A stretch of DNA of 24,211 bases from an uncultured Clostridia bacterium (GCA_910579415.1 CAJTUY010000024.1:1-24211); one strand, 5' to 3'. Positions 14,801 through 22,286 are shown, numbered from the stretch's first letter. Translations and numbers: made by a program. The notes: generated by a model not told the origin, from the letters alone.

Positions 14801-16678
14801 AATAAATGGTATCATATTGTTATAACCGCAGACCCGACCTCAAAGTTATGCAGTGCGAAAATATATGAAAACAACACGCTTGCAGCTCAATCGGAAACAG
14901 TTCCTTTTGACAGCAGCTTTACAGAGGGTAAATATCTGAGGTATACACTCAGTGATAGGACTGCTAATACGGCAATAGATGTCAACAATGTGATTGTACG
15001 CAGGGCTGAAATTGACGAAGATACATTTATTGTTACCGCTCCGCAGACGGTAAATATCCCAGAGAGCGGAACGCAGACGGCAGACCTAACGGTAACCGCA
15101 AAAACCGTTTTGGGCGATAATGCAATAGGAAAAGCCGAATGGATAATTGATGATGAATTTGTCGAAGGAGTAAGCCTTGTACGCACAGAAAATCAATCGG
15201 CACAGCTTAGTATAAGCGCGAACGCTTCATCAGGCGAGCTGCCGATAAGAGTTACAATAGGCGGAAAATCAAAAACCGTGAATGTCAAGCTAATCGGTAC
15301 AAAAAATAATATAGCGTTTACAAATGCACCGACAGGCGTACAGCTTGGCGCAAATGCGCAGTACAGCGCAGTTTTGAGAAACGGTCAGGGCGATACGATA
15401 GAAGGCGGTATTACATATGAATTATACAATGCGGATAATACGGCGAAAGTAACTCCGTCGGGAATAAGCATAAATTCCTCAACGGGAGAGCTTACCGTTT
15501 CAGAAAGCGCAACGGCGCAGATTATAGGCGTGCGCGCGTCAAGCGGCGATATAAGCAAATTTGTAAGAGTAAATATATATGACCTTAAATTTGCATTCGG
15601 TACAGATATGGTTAAGGACGGCTATACGCCTGTAAACGCGTCAAGTACGTATAGCGAAAACCGCGGCTACGGCATAGAGGGCGCGGCAGTTATTGGCAGC
15701 GGAACGATGTCCAATCTGACCTTTAAAGTAAAGCTTGAAAAAGGCAAGGTTTATACTGTAAAGGCAAAATATAAGGGTAAAATCGTATGTGAAAAAATAA
15801 ATTCATCGCTTACAGGCTTTGAACGTTCAAAATCAGCGCTTGAAACCGATACATACGATGTCGCAATTTTTGGCGATGATATTATGGATATAACAGTACC
15901 ATCGGGAAGTGAAATAGCATCGGTAGAAATAACGCCTGTTACAAAAACCGCCGCGCAAAAGCCTGACTGGTGGACAATCGGCGATTCAACCGTACAGCAA
16001 AACGGCTCGTGGGGCTATACTATCGCTTCAAGCGAAACGACAGATCTTTCAAAATATCCCGAATTGGCGGCAGTAGTAAACGGCTTCCACAACAGCGGAA
16101 AAGCAGGCGAACAGCATAGAAACTTCTATTCAAACGGCAGACTGAACAGTATTTTAACAAAAATGAATGTGGGCGATGTTGTTTCCATAAGCGGTATGGG
16201 TACAAACGACTCGTCAAGCACACTCGAACAATTTAAGGCATATGACGAAGCGTATATGAACGCAATAATCGATATGGGCGGATATGTAATACTCGGCTCA
16301 TATACTCCTACGGGAAATTACGGCGAAACAGCAGGCAAGGTTTACGACGCCGACACAATGACCTTTAAGGGTATGCGCCAAAACGCCTATGACAGGGCTA
16401 TACGTGAGCTTTATGAGGAGAACAAAGATAATCCGAGAGTTTTAGGCTTTATAGACGTAGGCAAAATGGCGGACGAAAAAATGACCGCTGATGTGAAAGC
16501 GGTATATGACGCGGCAATATCCGGCGGCAAGACCGAAACGGAAGCGAGAGCGGCGGCAAACGCAAAGGCTGAGGAAATGATGGCTTGGTGGAAGGATTAC
16601 AACCATTATTACACAACATTCTCTGATTATATTCTGCCCGATATTACAAAAGCGATTGCAGCAATGATAACGAAATAA
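8870..16678 (+). CDS. Giant secreted multi-domain polysaccharide esterase (2602 residues)
   Basis: The ATG at 8870 is 9 bases behind AAGGAG and opens a signal peptide (residues 1-26, ending AFADG). The product is extracellular with no LPXTG or S-layer anchor. Main parts: linker rich in P/E (about 160-174); LamG-like beta domain (about 175-375); alpha/beta-hydrolase-like domain with GQSQN (S472) and H541; SASA/CE6-type acetylesterase with GQSNM (S576) and D796xxH799; beta domain plus SGNH esterase like rhamnogalacturonan acetylesterase (GDS at 1049-1051, GIND at 1126-1129, D1231xxH1234); PT-rich linker (about 1391-1404); two LamG-like and several Ig-like regions (about 1408-2230); and a second beta-plus-SGNH unit (GDS at 2371-2373, GTND at 2444-2447, D2576xxH2579). 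It probably deacetylates pectin-like chains. It starts an operon with GH27 and GH78. Domain edges are estimates by eye. Confidence 0.85.
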   Translation: MKTKRIVSIIISVAMIWAIMPNIAFADGENYTRDFMSLVKDNAKTMYGTAADVIELDEYTTAYLTYDGTYVDADGTIYLMGTNGGKGSYKNGSYIEFSAPSDGIVSFSLDYANYFIDETYMGYSSANVNLKAGQKLRIGERVNNRSKVMSLSFTPEQSAETSPAPDETEPPSGDAIKYTSPSTLWNFDNVAPVSSGNDTPVIGGNAVWENAEIKFPAADTKSGSITVGMENAIKNNVTIEFDAIDHSKALGQQFFNYSIGNSEETIVDFQVHPYDDSRTDTKGLIIGGNTIADYKAVRAAWGAVGTHHIKIDIDYNARKVTVAIGSDTFTDEIPEGTISDIKKIEISSTRSKTAADRYISVDNLKIEEFTSTEPTAPSTVTEGYSEETIAGISCRVNAQNNAPAVIYLAGEQRMGTDNISQLYDAKAIFDKLNGKLTLIAPQSDTVFTDITGFINEAKQKYNAPSVTVIGQSQNASAALSSGADKIITIAGTGTAKPNGKVWVFAGYTDETTNIFDVKAMVNSLQMSGVDTRYTEYPYEGHKINNLVAEENGFANWILNDISDSKMVDLVLFAGQSNMAGRGEADEAIKCAPNHGFEYHSVTEPGVLTTVSEPFGKYENNDIVNDAGSNGVDRRSGDMVSAFMESYYDVSGTPIVGVQCSRGGTETRWWTGDVLTEAAARYNEAKAYLESCGYTIGKQFMVWCQGCADADNNRSIDTYKSNTKNIFNTLKSSTGISDMFMVRIGHCKTSGAVGFDTIKDPRYKAINLAQKELADEEENITAVASFYTDEYAALMRDQYHYHQEAYNKVGTIAGNNTAVTLYNTGEWTNYPEPSTEEIPPVTVEGAFEINSSDVEIDVSSMKNYGASTYRIYKANGSYDVVTANNGKVANTTGGEVTVVPEYKFEFTNQTNSTDEHIKGYVKVGENSYTADKGYGLESGYHINENGCLPKDVPIKVDLAQGFYDIELYRKGGARADVYANGVQIINNSTSSGSQNRPSGSAVMQAPAMSLSDGTTNFTIGNLSGSNERIASIKIARVPEKYRKSVIWIAGDSESANYYPINGDGDDLANNKIMMTGFGMQLEKMLSDKYAVANYGQPSATVKTWYDECFESVNSLMQSGDTILVDFGINDSISSSNKITVDEMKQYMKNIADAAKEKNVKMILVSPVYNGKYQHRTYFTYDAANDTNEMYDFAKEIGVDCIDLNKWTQLYVNKAIADTGDENWRTNNYHVGDNLHLTQHSALLAASFIAAGMSEVGYETSGFSHTYKDISSITDDNTRGEESGVSRVYSVSEAKKFMGKSTEPPKSKLAIKYDDTTGNVTIEGGDGSVTSGTLIKAVYEGGTMKSVKTENIDFSKGTQVDAQKGMKLFLWESLNSMKPLAEAYTYTGAGNETPAPTLSPTPTATPNEPKEIIYSEDFENYNTGDKAGWTSPAGTMSVKSDNTSGIGKYQTVVSGKSGTCRSGYVELPAAVTENFVFECDYKSSSNANVSDLELVENKNSIYANHGVYSNANYVFIMARPKNADCYVINNKSDDSGFTVDRYADPIFKTKDVTGNPWLHIKAVGDMTNQKVIVYITSLDGKTEYHHGMYDMNVGRENKLNSWKCIHLLSPTTGADTCIDNIEIYKARKTDLSPVYHKVKMICKAYSFEQYVLDGESVVNIPDVSSYGQHFEGWTVGNDSKKYTSAELEKLPISSDCEINGVIGEGYIEAIAKVDFKDFPAGNELVMGVDENTFGSNPISLSITGEQGTSLVTNPDSRVNDYNVEWTFDGFRTLDGKPTGETGEKYCDSYGVLKTTDTAHNTAVDFTLKKTAANYYGRVTAKITYSGKTIEVSKPLVLLGDKSQGGTVILPKSGYTADFNKYESTMMGYIAESNDIVIGKWDKSGSDVTYIILKSDNNGKFLSFTRAASGNSSFTHQEIGNIEGETVFEQDIRFGMNGSIEYGADTAKGTTTAFNSTAFKLNFANSKFTFNGKEIGSGEKNKWYHIVITADPTSKLCSAKIYENNTLAAQSETVPFDSSFTEGKYLRYTLSDRTANTAIDVNNVIVRRAEIDEDTFIVTAPQTVNIPESGTQTADLTVTAKTVLGDNAIGKAEWIIDDEFVEGVSLVRTENQSAQLSISANASSGELPIRVTIGGKSKTVNVKLIGTKNNIAFTNAPTGVQLGANAQYSAVLRNGQGDTIEGGITYELYNADNTAKVTPSGISINSSTGELTVSESATAQIIGVRASSGDISKFVRVNIYDLKFAFGTDMVKDGYTPVNASSTYSENRGYGIEGAAVIGSGTMSNLTFKVKLEKGKVYTVKAKYKGKIVCEKINSSLTGFERSKSALETDTYDVAIFGDDIMDITVPSGSEIASVEITPVTKTAAQKPDWWTIGDSTVQQNGSWGYTIASSETTDLSKYPELAAVVNGFHNSGKAGEQHRNFYSNGRLNSILTKMNVGDVVSISGMGTNDSSSTLEQFKAYDEAYMNAIIDMGGYVILGSYTPTGNYGETAGKVYDADTMTFKGMRQNAYDRAIRELYEENKDNPRVLGFIDVGKMADEKMTADVKAVYDAAISGGKTETEARAAANAKAEEMMAWWKDYNHYYTTFSDYILPDITKAIAAMITK

Positions 16679-16689
16679 GGTGAAAGACT

Positions 16690-18168
16690 ATGATTAAAAA
16701 TGCAAATTTATATCGCAAAACACCGATAATGGGCTGGGCATCGTGGAATTGTTTCAGGACAAATATTACGGAAGAGAACCTAAAAGAACAAATAGACGCT
16801 TTAAAAGCAACGGAGCTTGATAAATACGGATATACATATTTTAATATTGATGACGGATTTTTCGGAGGACGAAGTTTAGACGGTACGCTGAAATTCCACA
16901 AAAAGCGTTTTCCAAACGGAATAAAAGTGATTGCAGATTACGCGCACTCAAAAGGACTAAAAGCAGGTATTTATTCCGACGGCGGCGATAAAACCTGCGG
17001 ACACTATTATGATAACGAGGGCGAAAGCGGAAATAATGTCGGTCTGTACGGATATGAGGAACAAGACCTCAATATGTACCTTGATGATTTCGGTTTTGAT
17101 TTCATTAAGGTGGATTGGTGCGGCGGTCTGCGACTCGGACTTGACGAAAAGGAGCAATACACAAAAATCTCAAACATCATAGATGAGATAAGAAAACGTA
17201 CAGGAAGAAGTATTGCTTTTAACATTTGCCGCTGGCATTTTCCGGGCGAATGGGCGGCGGAGATTGCTGATTCGTGGCGGACAGGCGCGGATATAACGCC
17301 TGATTTCAATTCGGTAATAAATCAGATTGACAACATTAAGCCGCTGAGAAAATTCTGTTCTCCCTCGCATACGAATGACCTTGATATGATGCAGCTTGGC
17401 AACGGTATGAGCATAGAGGAAGAAAAAACACATTTTGCTATGTGGTGTATGATGTCAACACCGCTTATGATAGGCTGTGACCTTACGAAAATATCGAAAA
17501 GCACTCTTGAAATATTAAAAAATGAGGAGCTTATCGCAATAAATCAGGATAAGGCTTGCAAACAGGCATATGTTATAAAAGAATTCAGAAAGGATACGCT
17601 TCTCGGAGAAATATGGGTAAAAGAGCTGTATGAAAGTAACGAAAAAGCAATAGCATTTTTAAACAGAAGCGAAAAGGCTCTTGATATGGATTTATTGTTA
17701 AAAGACGCGGGAATGTGCGGTGAAATTTTTCCCATACGCGATTTGTGCAAGCATTGCGATGTGAAGGTTACGGAGAATATAAATATCACTGTACCTCCAC
17801 ACGGTGTCGCTGTGTTCCGCGTAAAAAGTGAATATACTGTTTCCGTACCTGATGTAAATGCCGTATTGGAATATACAAAGCCGAAAGATATTGAGAAAAT
17901 ATCTCTTGATAAGGCAACCGAGCTTGTGCAAAGCGGCGCAATTCTTCTTGATGTAAGAAGTGCTGACGAATATACAAACGGTCATCTTGACGAAGCTGTA
18001 AACGCTCCGTACACAGAAATACACGTCGCTATATCAAGCCTTGCCCCTGATAAGGCTCAGAAAATAATAGTTTATTGCTCAACAGGAAAACGCAGCTCTC
18101 AGGCAAAATATACGCTTGATTATATGGGATATAAAAATGTATACTATCTCGTAGGGATTGAATTATGA
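16690..18168 (+). CDS. GH27 alpha-galactosidase fused to a C-terminal rhodanese domain
   Basis: A 492-residue protein without a signal peptide, so cytoplasmic. Residues about 8-385 are a GH27 barrel plus beta domain. PIMGWASWNCF opens it; FNIDDGF and GIYSDGG follow. The nucleophile is D142 in KVDWCG and the acid/base is D201 in SWRTGAD. It should remove terminal alpha-galactose (or alpha-N-acetylgalactosamine). About 400-490 is a rhodanese domain: ILLDVRSADEYTNGHL, then the active loop CSTGKRS with C463, in the usual Cys-x4-Arg geometry (R468). No frameshift separates the two and the linker is continuous. The start is 11 bp after the esterase stop, with AAGGTG as ribosome site. Its end overlaps the GH78 start by 4 bp (ATGA). 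The fusion is unusual and its meaning unknown. Confidence 0.9.
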   Translation: MIKNANLYRKTPIMGWASWNCFRTNITEENLKEQIDALKATELDKYGYTYFNIDDGFFGGRSLDGTLKFHKKRFPNGIKVIADYAHSKGLKAGIYSDGGDKTCGHYYDNEGESGNNVGLYGYEEQDLNMYLDDFGFDFIKVDWCGGLRLGLDEKEQYTKISNIIDEIRKRTGRSIAFNICRWHFPGEWAAEIADSWRTGADITPDFNSVINQIDNIKPLRKFCSPSHTNDLDMMQLGNGMSIEEEKTHFAMWCMMSTPLMIGCDLTKISKSTLEILKNEELIAINQDKACKQAYVIKEFRKDTLLGEIWVKELYESNEKAIAFLNRSEKALDMDLLLKDAGMCGEIFPIRDLCKHCDVKVTENINITVPPHGVAVFRVKSEYTVSVPDVNAVLEYTKPKDIEKISLDKATELVQSGAILLDVRSADEYTNGHLDEAVNAPYTEIHVAISSLAPDKAQKIIVYCSTGKRSSQAKYTLDYMGYKNVYYLVGIEL

Positions 18169-20321
18169 TTAAAACTGCAAACTGGATAACGTCGTCGTTT
18201 GACATTGACGACAGCGCGGCAGAATTTATACGAAAGTTTACTATTGATAAAAATGTAGTATCGGCAATACTTACGGTTACGGCTGTCGGAGTGTATGACG
18301 CATATTTAAACGGAAAGCGTATAGGTGATTTTATTCTTGCGCCCGGCTGTACTGCCTACAATAAGCGGTTGCAGTATCAGACCTACGATATTTCGGATAT
18401 GTTATGTGAGAATAACGAAATTGTTATCACTGTCGGCAAGGGCTGGCACAGAAGCCGTATGAGTGAAAACAGACCTGAAATAAATACAAACCCCTGCGCT
18501 GTAATTGCTGAAATTGAGATTATATATGAGGACGGCACAAAAGAGGTTATCCAAACGGATGAAACATGGTACTTCCGTAAATCAAAAGTGGTTTTTAATG
18601 ACATATGGGATGGCGAAACGTATGACGCGTCGCTTAATGATTTTGCAGAAATGACGGTTAACATCGTTGATTTAGATAAGGATATTCTTATACCGCAGGA
18701 GGGTGAGATAATATGTGAGCAGGAGATTTTGTATCCGAAAGAGCTTATAATAACTCCGAAAGGCGAAAAAGTAATTGACTTCGGACAGGAAATTACAGGG
18801 TATATTGCGTTTACCGTAAACGCAAAAAAAGGAGATAAGGTAGAGTTGTCGTGCGCAGAGGTACTTGACAGGGACGGTAATTTTTATAACGCGAATTACC
18901 GCAGCGCAAAATCTAAAATGATATACATTTGCTGCGAAGGCGAACAGAGCTATAAGCCGCGTTTTACATTTTACGGCTTCAGATATATTCGTCTTGACAG
19001 CTATGCGGGAGAAATTGACTTGACGAAAATCTGCGCGGTTGCTGTGTATTCCGATATGAAACGCAGCGGATATATCCGCACGTCAAACGAAAAACTTAAC
19101 AAGCTGTTTTCAAACACTCTTTGGTCGCAGAGGGACAATTTTCTTGACATTCCAACCGACTGTCCGCAGCGTGACGAGCGTATGGGTTGGACGGGAGATG
19201 CTCAGGTGTTCGCAAAAACGGCTTGCTATAACTATAATGCAAAAAAATTCTTTGGCAAGTGGCTTGGTGATTTGCGCGCGGAACAGCGTGAAAATGGCTC
19301 TATACCCGACACTGTACCGAATTTCTGGAAAATAATGCGGTCCTCAACGGCTTGGGGCGATGCTATGACAATTATTCCGTGGCAGTTGTATCTTATGTAC
19401 GGCGACAAAAAAGACCTTGAAGATAATTTTGACGCAATGAAAAAATGGGTTGATTTTATGACGAATGACAGCCTTGACAAATATTTATGGACTTGCGCTG
19501 ATGATTCGGATAAAAAGTGGCGCAAGCACTACGGTGACTGGCTTGCTCTTGATGCGCCGTCGGGAAGTTATCGGGGAATTACTTCTGATAATTTTATCGC
19601 AAGCGCGTTTTACGCATATTCAACGGAAATACTTGTAAAAGCAGGTAAAGTAATCGGTAAGGATATGTCGGAGTATGAGGAGCTATACAGGAATATAGTA
19701 TCAACATTTAAAAAGACATTTACAAAATACTCAACGCAGACGGAATGTGTACTTGCGCTGTATTTTAACTTGACGGATAAAAAAGAGGAAACTGCAAAAC
19801 AGCTTAATGATATGATAGTATCAAACGGAAACAAGCTGCAAACGGGATTTGTCGGAACACCGTATCTCTTATATGCACTGAGTGAAAACGGCTATACCGA
19901 TACTGCGTATAATCTGCTCTTACAGGAGGAATATCCGTCTTGGCTTTATGAGGTAAATCACGGGGCCACTACCATATGGGAGCATTGGGACGGTATTCGA
20001 GAGGACGGCACATTTTGGAGTGATGATATGAACTCGTATAATCATTATTCTTACGGTGCGGTTATTGATTGGATATATTCCGTTGCGGGCGGCATAAAGC
20101 CCGATAAGGCAGGCTTTGACGGCGTGATAATAGAGCCGTATCCGACAGACCGCATTGAATGGTTTAAAACAGAGTACAATTCACGGTATGGAAAAATCGT
20201 GTCCAAATGGACAAATACCGACAATGGCGTGAAATATGAAATCGAAACGCCTGTACCAGCGAAAATTATAATAAACGGCGAGGAACGCATTGTTTATGCT
20301 GGGAAATATGAGTTTATGTAG
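18165..20321 (+). CDS. GH78 alpha-L-rhamnosidase
   Basis: A 718-residue protein without a signal peptide. The N-terminal beta domain (about 1-165: VYDAYLNGKRIGDFILAPGCTAYNKRLQYQTYD) is the rhamnosidase N domain. About 165-290 is the concanavalin-like domain with GYIAFTVNAKKGDKVEL and FYGFRYIRL. About 295-630 is the (alpha/alpha)6 barrel. The general acid is E338 in CPQRDERMGWTGDAQ, and the base is E606 in TTIWEHWDG. A C-terminal beta domain ends the protein. It releases terminal alpha-L-rhamnose by inversion. It is the third gene of the operon, translationally coupled to GH27 by a 4-bp overlap. It is shorter than many GH78 enzymes but keeps all core parts. The stop codon abuts the integrase remnant at 20323, so the native 3' flank has been lost. 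Confidence 0.9.
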   Translation: MIKTANWITSSFDIDDSAAEFIRKFTIDKNVVSAILTVTAVGVYDAYLNGKRIGDFILAPGCTAYNKRLQYQTYDISDMLCENNEIVITVGKGWHRSRMSENRPEINTNPCAVIAEIEIIYEDGTKEVIQTDETWYFRKSKVVFNDIWDGETYDASLNDFAEMTVNIVDLDKDILIPQEGEIICEQEILYPKELIITPKGEKVIDFGQEITGYIAFTVNAKKGDKVELSCAEVLDRDGNFYNANYRSAKSKMIYICCEGEQSYKPRFTFYGFRYIRLDSYAGEIDLTKICAVAVYSDMKRSGYIRTSNEKLNKLFSNTLWSQRDNFLDIPTDCPQRDERMGWTGDAQVFAKTACYNYNAKKFFGKWLGDLRAEQRENGSIPDTVPNFWKIMRSSTAWGDAMTIIPWQLYLMYGDKKDLEDNFDAMKKWVDFMTNDSLDKYLWTCADDSDKKWRKHYGDWLALDAPSGSYRGITSDNFIASAFYAYSTEILVKAGKVIGKDMSEYEELYRNIVSTFKKTFTKYSTQTECVLALYFNLTDKKEETAKQLNDMIVSNGNKLQTGFVGTPYLLYALSENGYTDTAYNLLLQEEYPSWLYEVNHGATTIWEHWDGIREDGTFWSDDMNSYNHYSYGAVIDWIYSVAGGIKPDKAGFDGVIIEPYPTDRIEWFKTEYNSRYGKIVSKWTNTDNGVKYEIETPVPAKIIINGEERIVYAGKYEFM

Positions 20322-20322
20322 G

Positions 20323-20726
20323 GTTCCTATACCTAAAAAATACATAGCGTTCTCGAATAAAAACTATAAGAGGAAATTCTTTTAAAGCATAAGGCACAGC
20401 AGGCGAAATATAAAAAGCTGTTCGGAGATTGCTATACCGATACAGGATATGTATTTACAAAAGAGGACGGCAATACATATTATCCATCGTATCCTTCCCA
20501 TATGCTTCAAAAAGCCATAAAGCGTAATAGCTTGCCGCATATACGATGGCACGACCTACGACATAGCACGGCGTCGATGTTACTGGAAAAAGGCTGGAGC
20601 ATGAAAGATATAAGCGATTGGTTAGGACACGCAGATGTCGGAACAACCGCGAATATCTATGCTCACATAAGTATGGAACGAAAGCGAGCATTAGGAAATA
20701 GCTTAAATGGCGTATTGAACGGATAA
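20323..20726 (+). pseudogene. Frameshifted C-terminal remnant of a tyrosine integrase
   Basis: From 20323 one frame reads VPIPKK, the usual segment before the last catalytic helices. It ends in a stop, and the frame of 20370-20726 takes over (KHKAQQAKYKKLF..., WHDLRHSTASML, WLGHADVGTT, IYAHI). The HxxR, H and Y catalytic residues remain, but the N-terminal domains and first arginine are gone. This remnant is only distantly similar to the intact integrase at 1985. It ends about 100 bp from a split tRNA, the usual place for an integrase beside its attachment site. Confidence 0.8.
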
Positions 20727-20786
20727 GCAAATTTCTTTAGATGATTCTTTAGATGCAAAGGACACGAAGAAATTTTGACAAAACAA

Positions 20787-20817
20787 AAACCGCTCAAACG
20801 TAGTGTTTAAGCGGTTT
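20787..20817 (-). terminator. Terminator of the split tRNA-Lys
   Basis: The stem AAACCGCTCAAAC (20787-20799) / GTTTAAGCGGTTT (20805-20817) has one mismatch. Read on the minus strand it is followed by TTTTTG. It lies right after the 3' half of the tRNA on that strand. Confidence 0.75.
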
Positions 20818-20821
20818 AAGC

Positions 20822-20866
20822 TGGTACGCGATCAGGGGCTCGAACCCTGGACACCCTGATTAAGAG
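20822..20866 (-). pseudogene. 3' half of a tRNA-Lys (CTT), probable attachment-site remnant
   Basis: The minus strand holds an anticodon loop CTCTTAA (anticodon CTT, 20862-20864), a variable loop, a T arm CAGGGTTCGAGCCCCTG, an acceptor 3' strand ATCGCGT, A73 and encoded CCA. The 5' half is absent: beyond 20866 the sequence is unrelated AT-rich DNA. A tRNA cut at the anticodon loop with its own terminator is the classic footprint of integration by a tyrosine recombinase. Confidence 0.75.
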
Positions 20867-21005
20867 AATTATAAATGGTATCACATTTAATTTTATGTCT
20901 TATTATAATCGTAGTTTTTATGCCATTTTTTAGAGTTTTCTTTTTAGCTTAATTTATCTGAAATCATTGTTTTTTCAATTTATAGCTGTATGGATAGCTG
21001 TACGA
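20867..21005. other. AT-rich intergenic DNA beyond the split tRNA
   Basis: No gene. A 9-bp direct repeat ATAGCTGTA occurs at 20982-20990 and 20994-21002 (12-bp period), just after the end of the ATPase gene. It may be part of an attachment region. Confidence 0.4.
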
Positions 21006-22205
21006 TTAAAATTTATTCATCAACAGAAAATCTTTTATATTAATATTTGGTATACCGTTTCTTCCGCGATTGATTTCGTCCATAGACACAACATATTTAG
21101 GATAATTGTCGTTAATCCTTTCGAGTACAGAAAACTCTCTTTCTACTGTTTCATCAGATGCAAGAAGATATGATACCTGTACATAAACCTTTTCATTGCC
21201 TTTGACTGCAACAAAGTCTATTTCGTTATTACTGCTTTTACCTACGGTTATTTTATAATCACGTCTTAATAGCTCCATATATACAATGTTTTCAAGAGTT
21301 TGGTTAATGTCTTGTAAGTTACTTCCATACAACGCTTCACGTACTCCATGATCTGAGATATAAATCTTTTCTTGGAACTGTAACAGCTTTTTGCCTACAA
21401 CGTCCTCTCGTGACACTAAATGAAGCAAACAAGCATTTTTACAGTATTCAATATAGTTGTATATAGTTTCGGTGGAAACGGCTCTTAATTCATTTTTCAA
21501 GTATTTTGTAATACTGCTTGCTGAGAATGTATTGCCTATATTTGCAATAAAGAATTGAATAATACGTTTGAGCAGCTCAATATCCCGTATTTTATTCCTT
21601 GTAGCTATATCCTTTAGTATTATTGAATCGTATATATCATTGAGATATTGCATAGCACCTTGTTCGTCAATAGGAAACTGATATAGAAAAGGCATGCCAC
21701 CTCTTGTCAGATATATTTGAAAGGCTGCGTTTTTATCTGTATCAGGCATCATTTCAAGTATTTCTTTGAAAGAAAACGGATATATGCTAAATTCTACATA
21801 TCGTCCGGCAAGATAAGTCGCAAGCTCTCCCGAAAGCAACTTTGCATTTGAACCTGTAATATATATATCTACATCAAAATCAATCATGCAGTTGTTAATC
21901 ATTGTTTCCCAACCATCAAGTTCTTGGATTTCATCAAGAAACAAATATAGTTTCTTATTTAATTTTTCAGAAAGAGCTTTTATATGTTCATATGTTGAGT
22001 CGGTTGACTTGATATAATCAACAGCGCGTGATTCAAAGTTGATAGATATAATTTGCTCTTTATTTATATTGTTTTGTATAAGTTCATTTTGTATAAGTTC
22101 AAGCATTACAGATTTACCGCAACGACGAATACCTGTTAAAACCTTGACGATTGGTTTGTCGATAAACGGTCTGATTTTTGCCATATATAATTCTCTTTTT
22201 ATCAT
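21006..22205 (-). CDS. AAA ATPase of the DUF4143 type
   Basis: A 399-residue protein. The ATG at 22203-22205 is chosen; the longer reading starts inside sequence right next to the promoter -10 box. Walker A is GIRRCGKS (residues 25-32). Walker B is LYLFLDEIQ (D91, E92), and the sensor segment is IYITGSNAKLLSGELATYLAGRYVEF. The C-terminal DUF4143 part has EIDFVAVKGNEKVYVQVSY, a pattern like a PD-(D/E)xK nuclease fold with Q in place of the usual catalytic residue. These ATPases are widespread, often in accessory regions, and their physiological role is not established. It has its own strong promoter (22241-22269). It is not clearly linked to the operon further right. Confidence 0.85.
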   Translation of the reverse strand: MIKRELYMAKIRPFIDKPIVKVLTGIRRCGKSVMLELIQNELIQNNINKEQIISINFESRAVDYIKSTDSTYEHIKALSEKLNKKLYLFLDEIQELDGWETMINNCMIDFDVDIYITGSNAKLLSGELATYLAGRYVEFSIYPFSFKEILEMMPDTDKNAAFQIYLTRGGMPFLYQFPIDEQGAMQYLNDIYDSIILKDIATRNKIRDIELLKRIIQFFIANIGNTFSASSITKYLKNELRAVSTETIYNYIEYCKNACLLHLVSREDVVGKKLLQFQEKIYISDHGVREALYGSNLQDINQTLENIVYMELLRRDYKITVGKSSNNEIDFVAVKGNEKVYVQVSYLLASDETVEREFSVLERINDNYPKYVVSMDEINRGRNGIPNINIKDFLLMNKF

Positions 22206-22240
22206 AAAATCACATCCATTTCGTTCTATATTATACACCG

Positions 22241-22262
22241 ATTATATCAAAATTATATCAAA
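22241..22262 (+). repeat. Exact tandem 11-bp repeat inside the ATPase promoter
   Basis: ATTATATCAAA is present twice head to tail (22241-22251 and 22252-22262). The unit contains a TATAAT box on the minus strand, so each copy supplies one; only the 22241 copy is at the right distance from the -35 box. Confidence 0.8.
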
Positions 22263-22269
22263 AAGTCAA
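22241..22269 (-). promoter_or_regulatory. Sigma-A promoter of the ATPase gene
   Basis: On the minus strand TTGACT (22264-22269) and TATAAT (22241-22246) are separated by 17 bp. Start near 22234, leader about 30 nt. The spacer and -10 box consist of an exact tandem 11-bp repeat. Confidence 0.8.
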
Positions 22270-22286
22270 GTGATTGCAAACATATA

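Noticed and set aside
9226..15186. Several minus-strand frames of 60-130 codons inside the giant esterase gene
   Set aside because: The sense frame is continuous with recognisable domains; the antisense frames have no ribosome sites or family features.
16957..18024. Minus-strand frames inside the GH27-rhodanese gene
   Set aside because: They are shadows of a clear coding frame with catalytic motifs on the plus strand.
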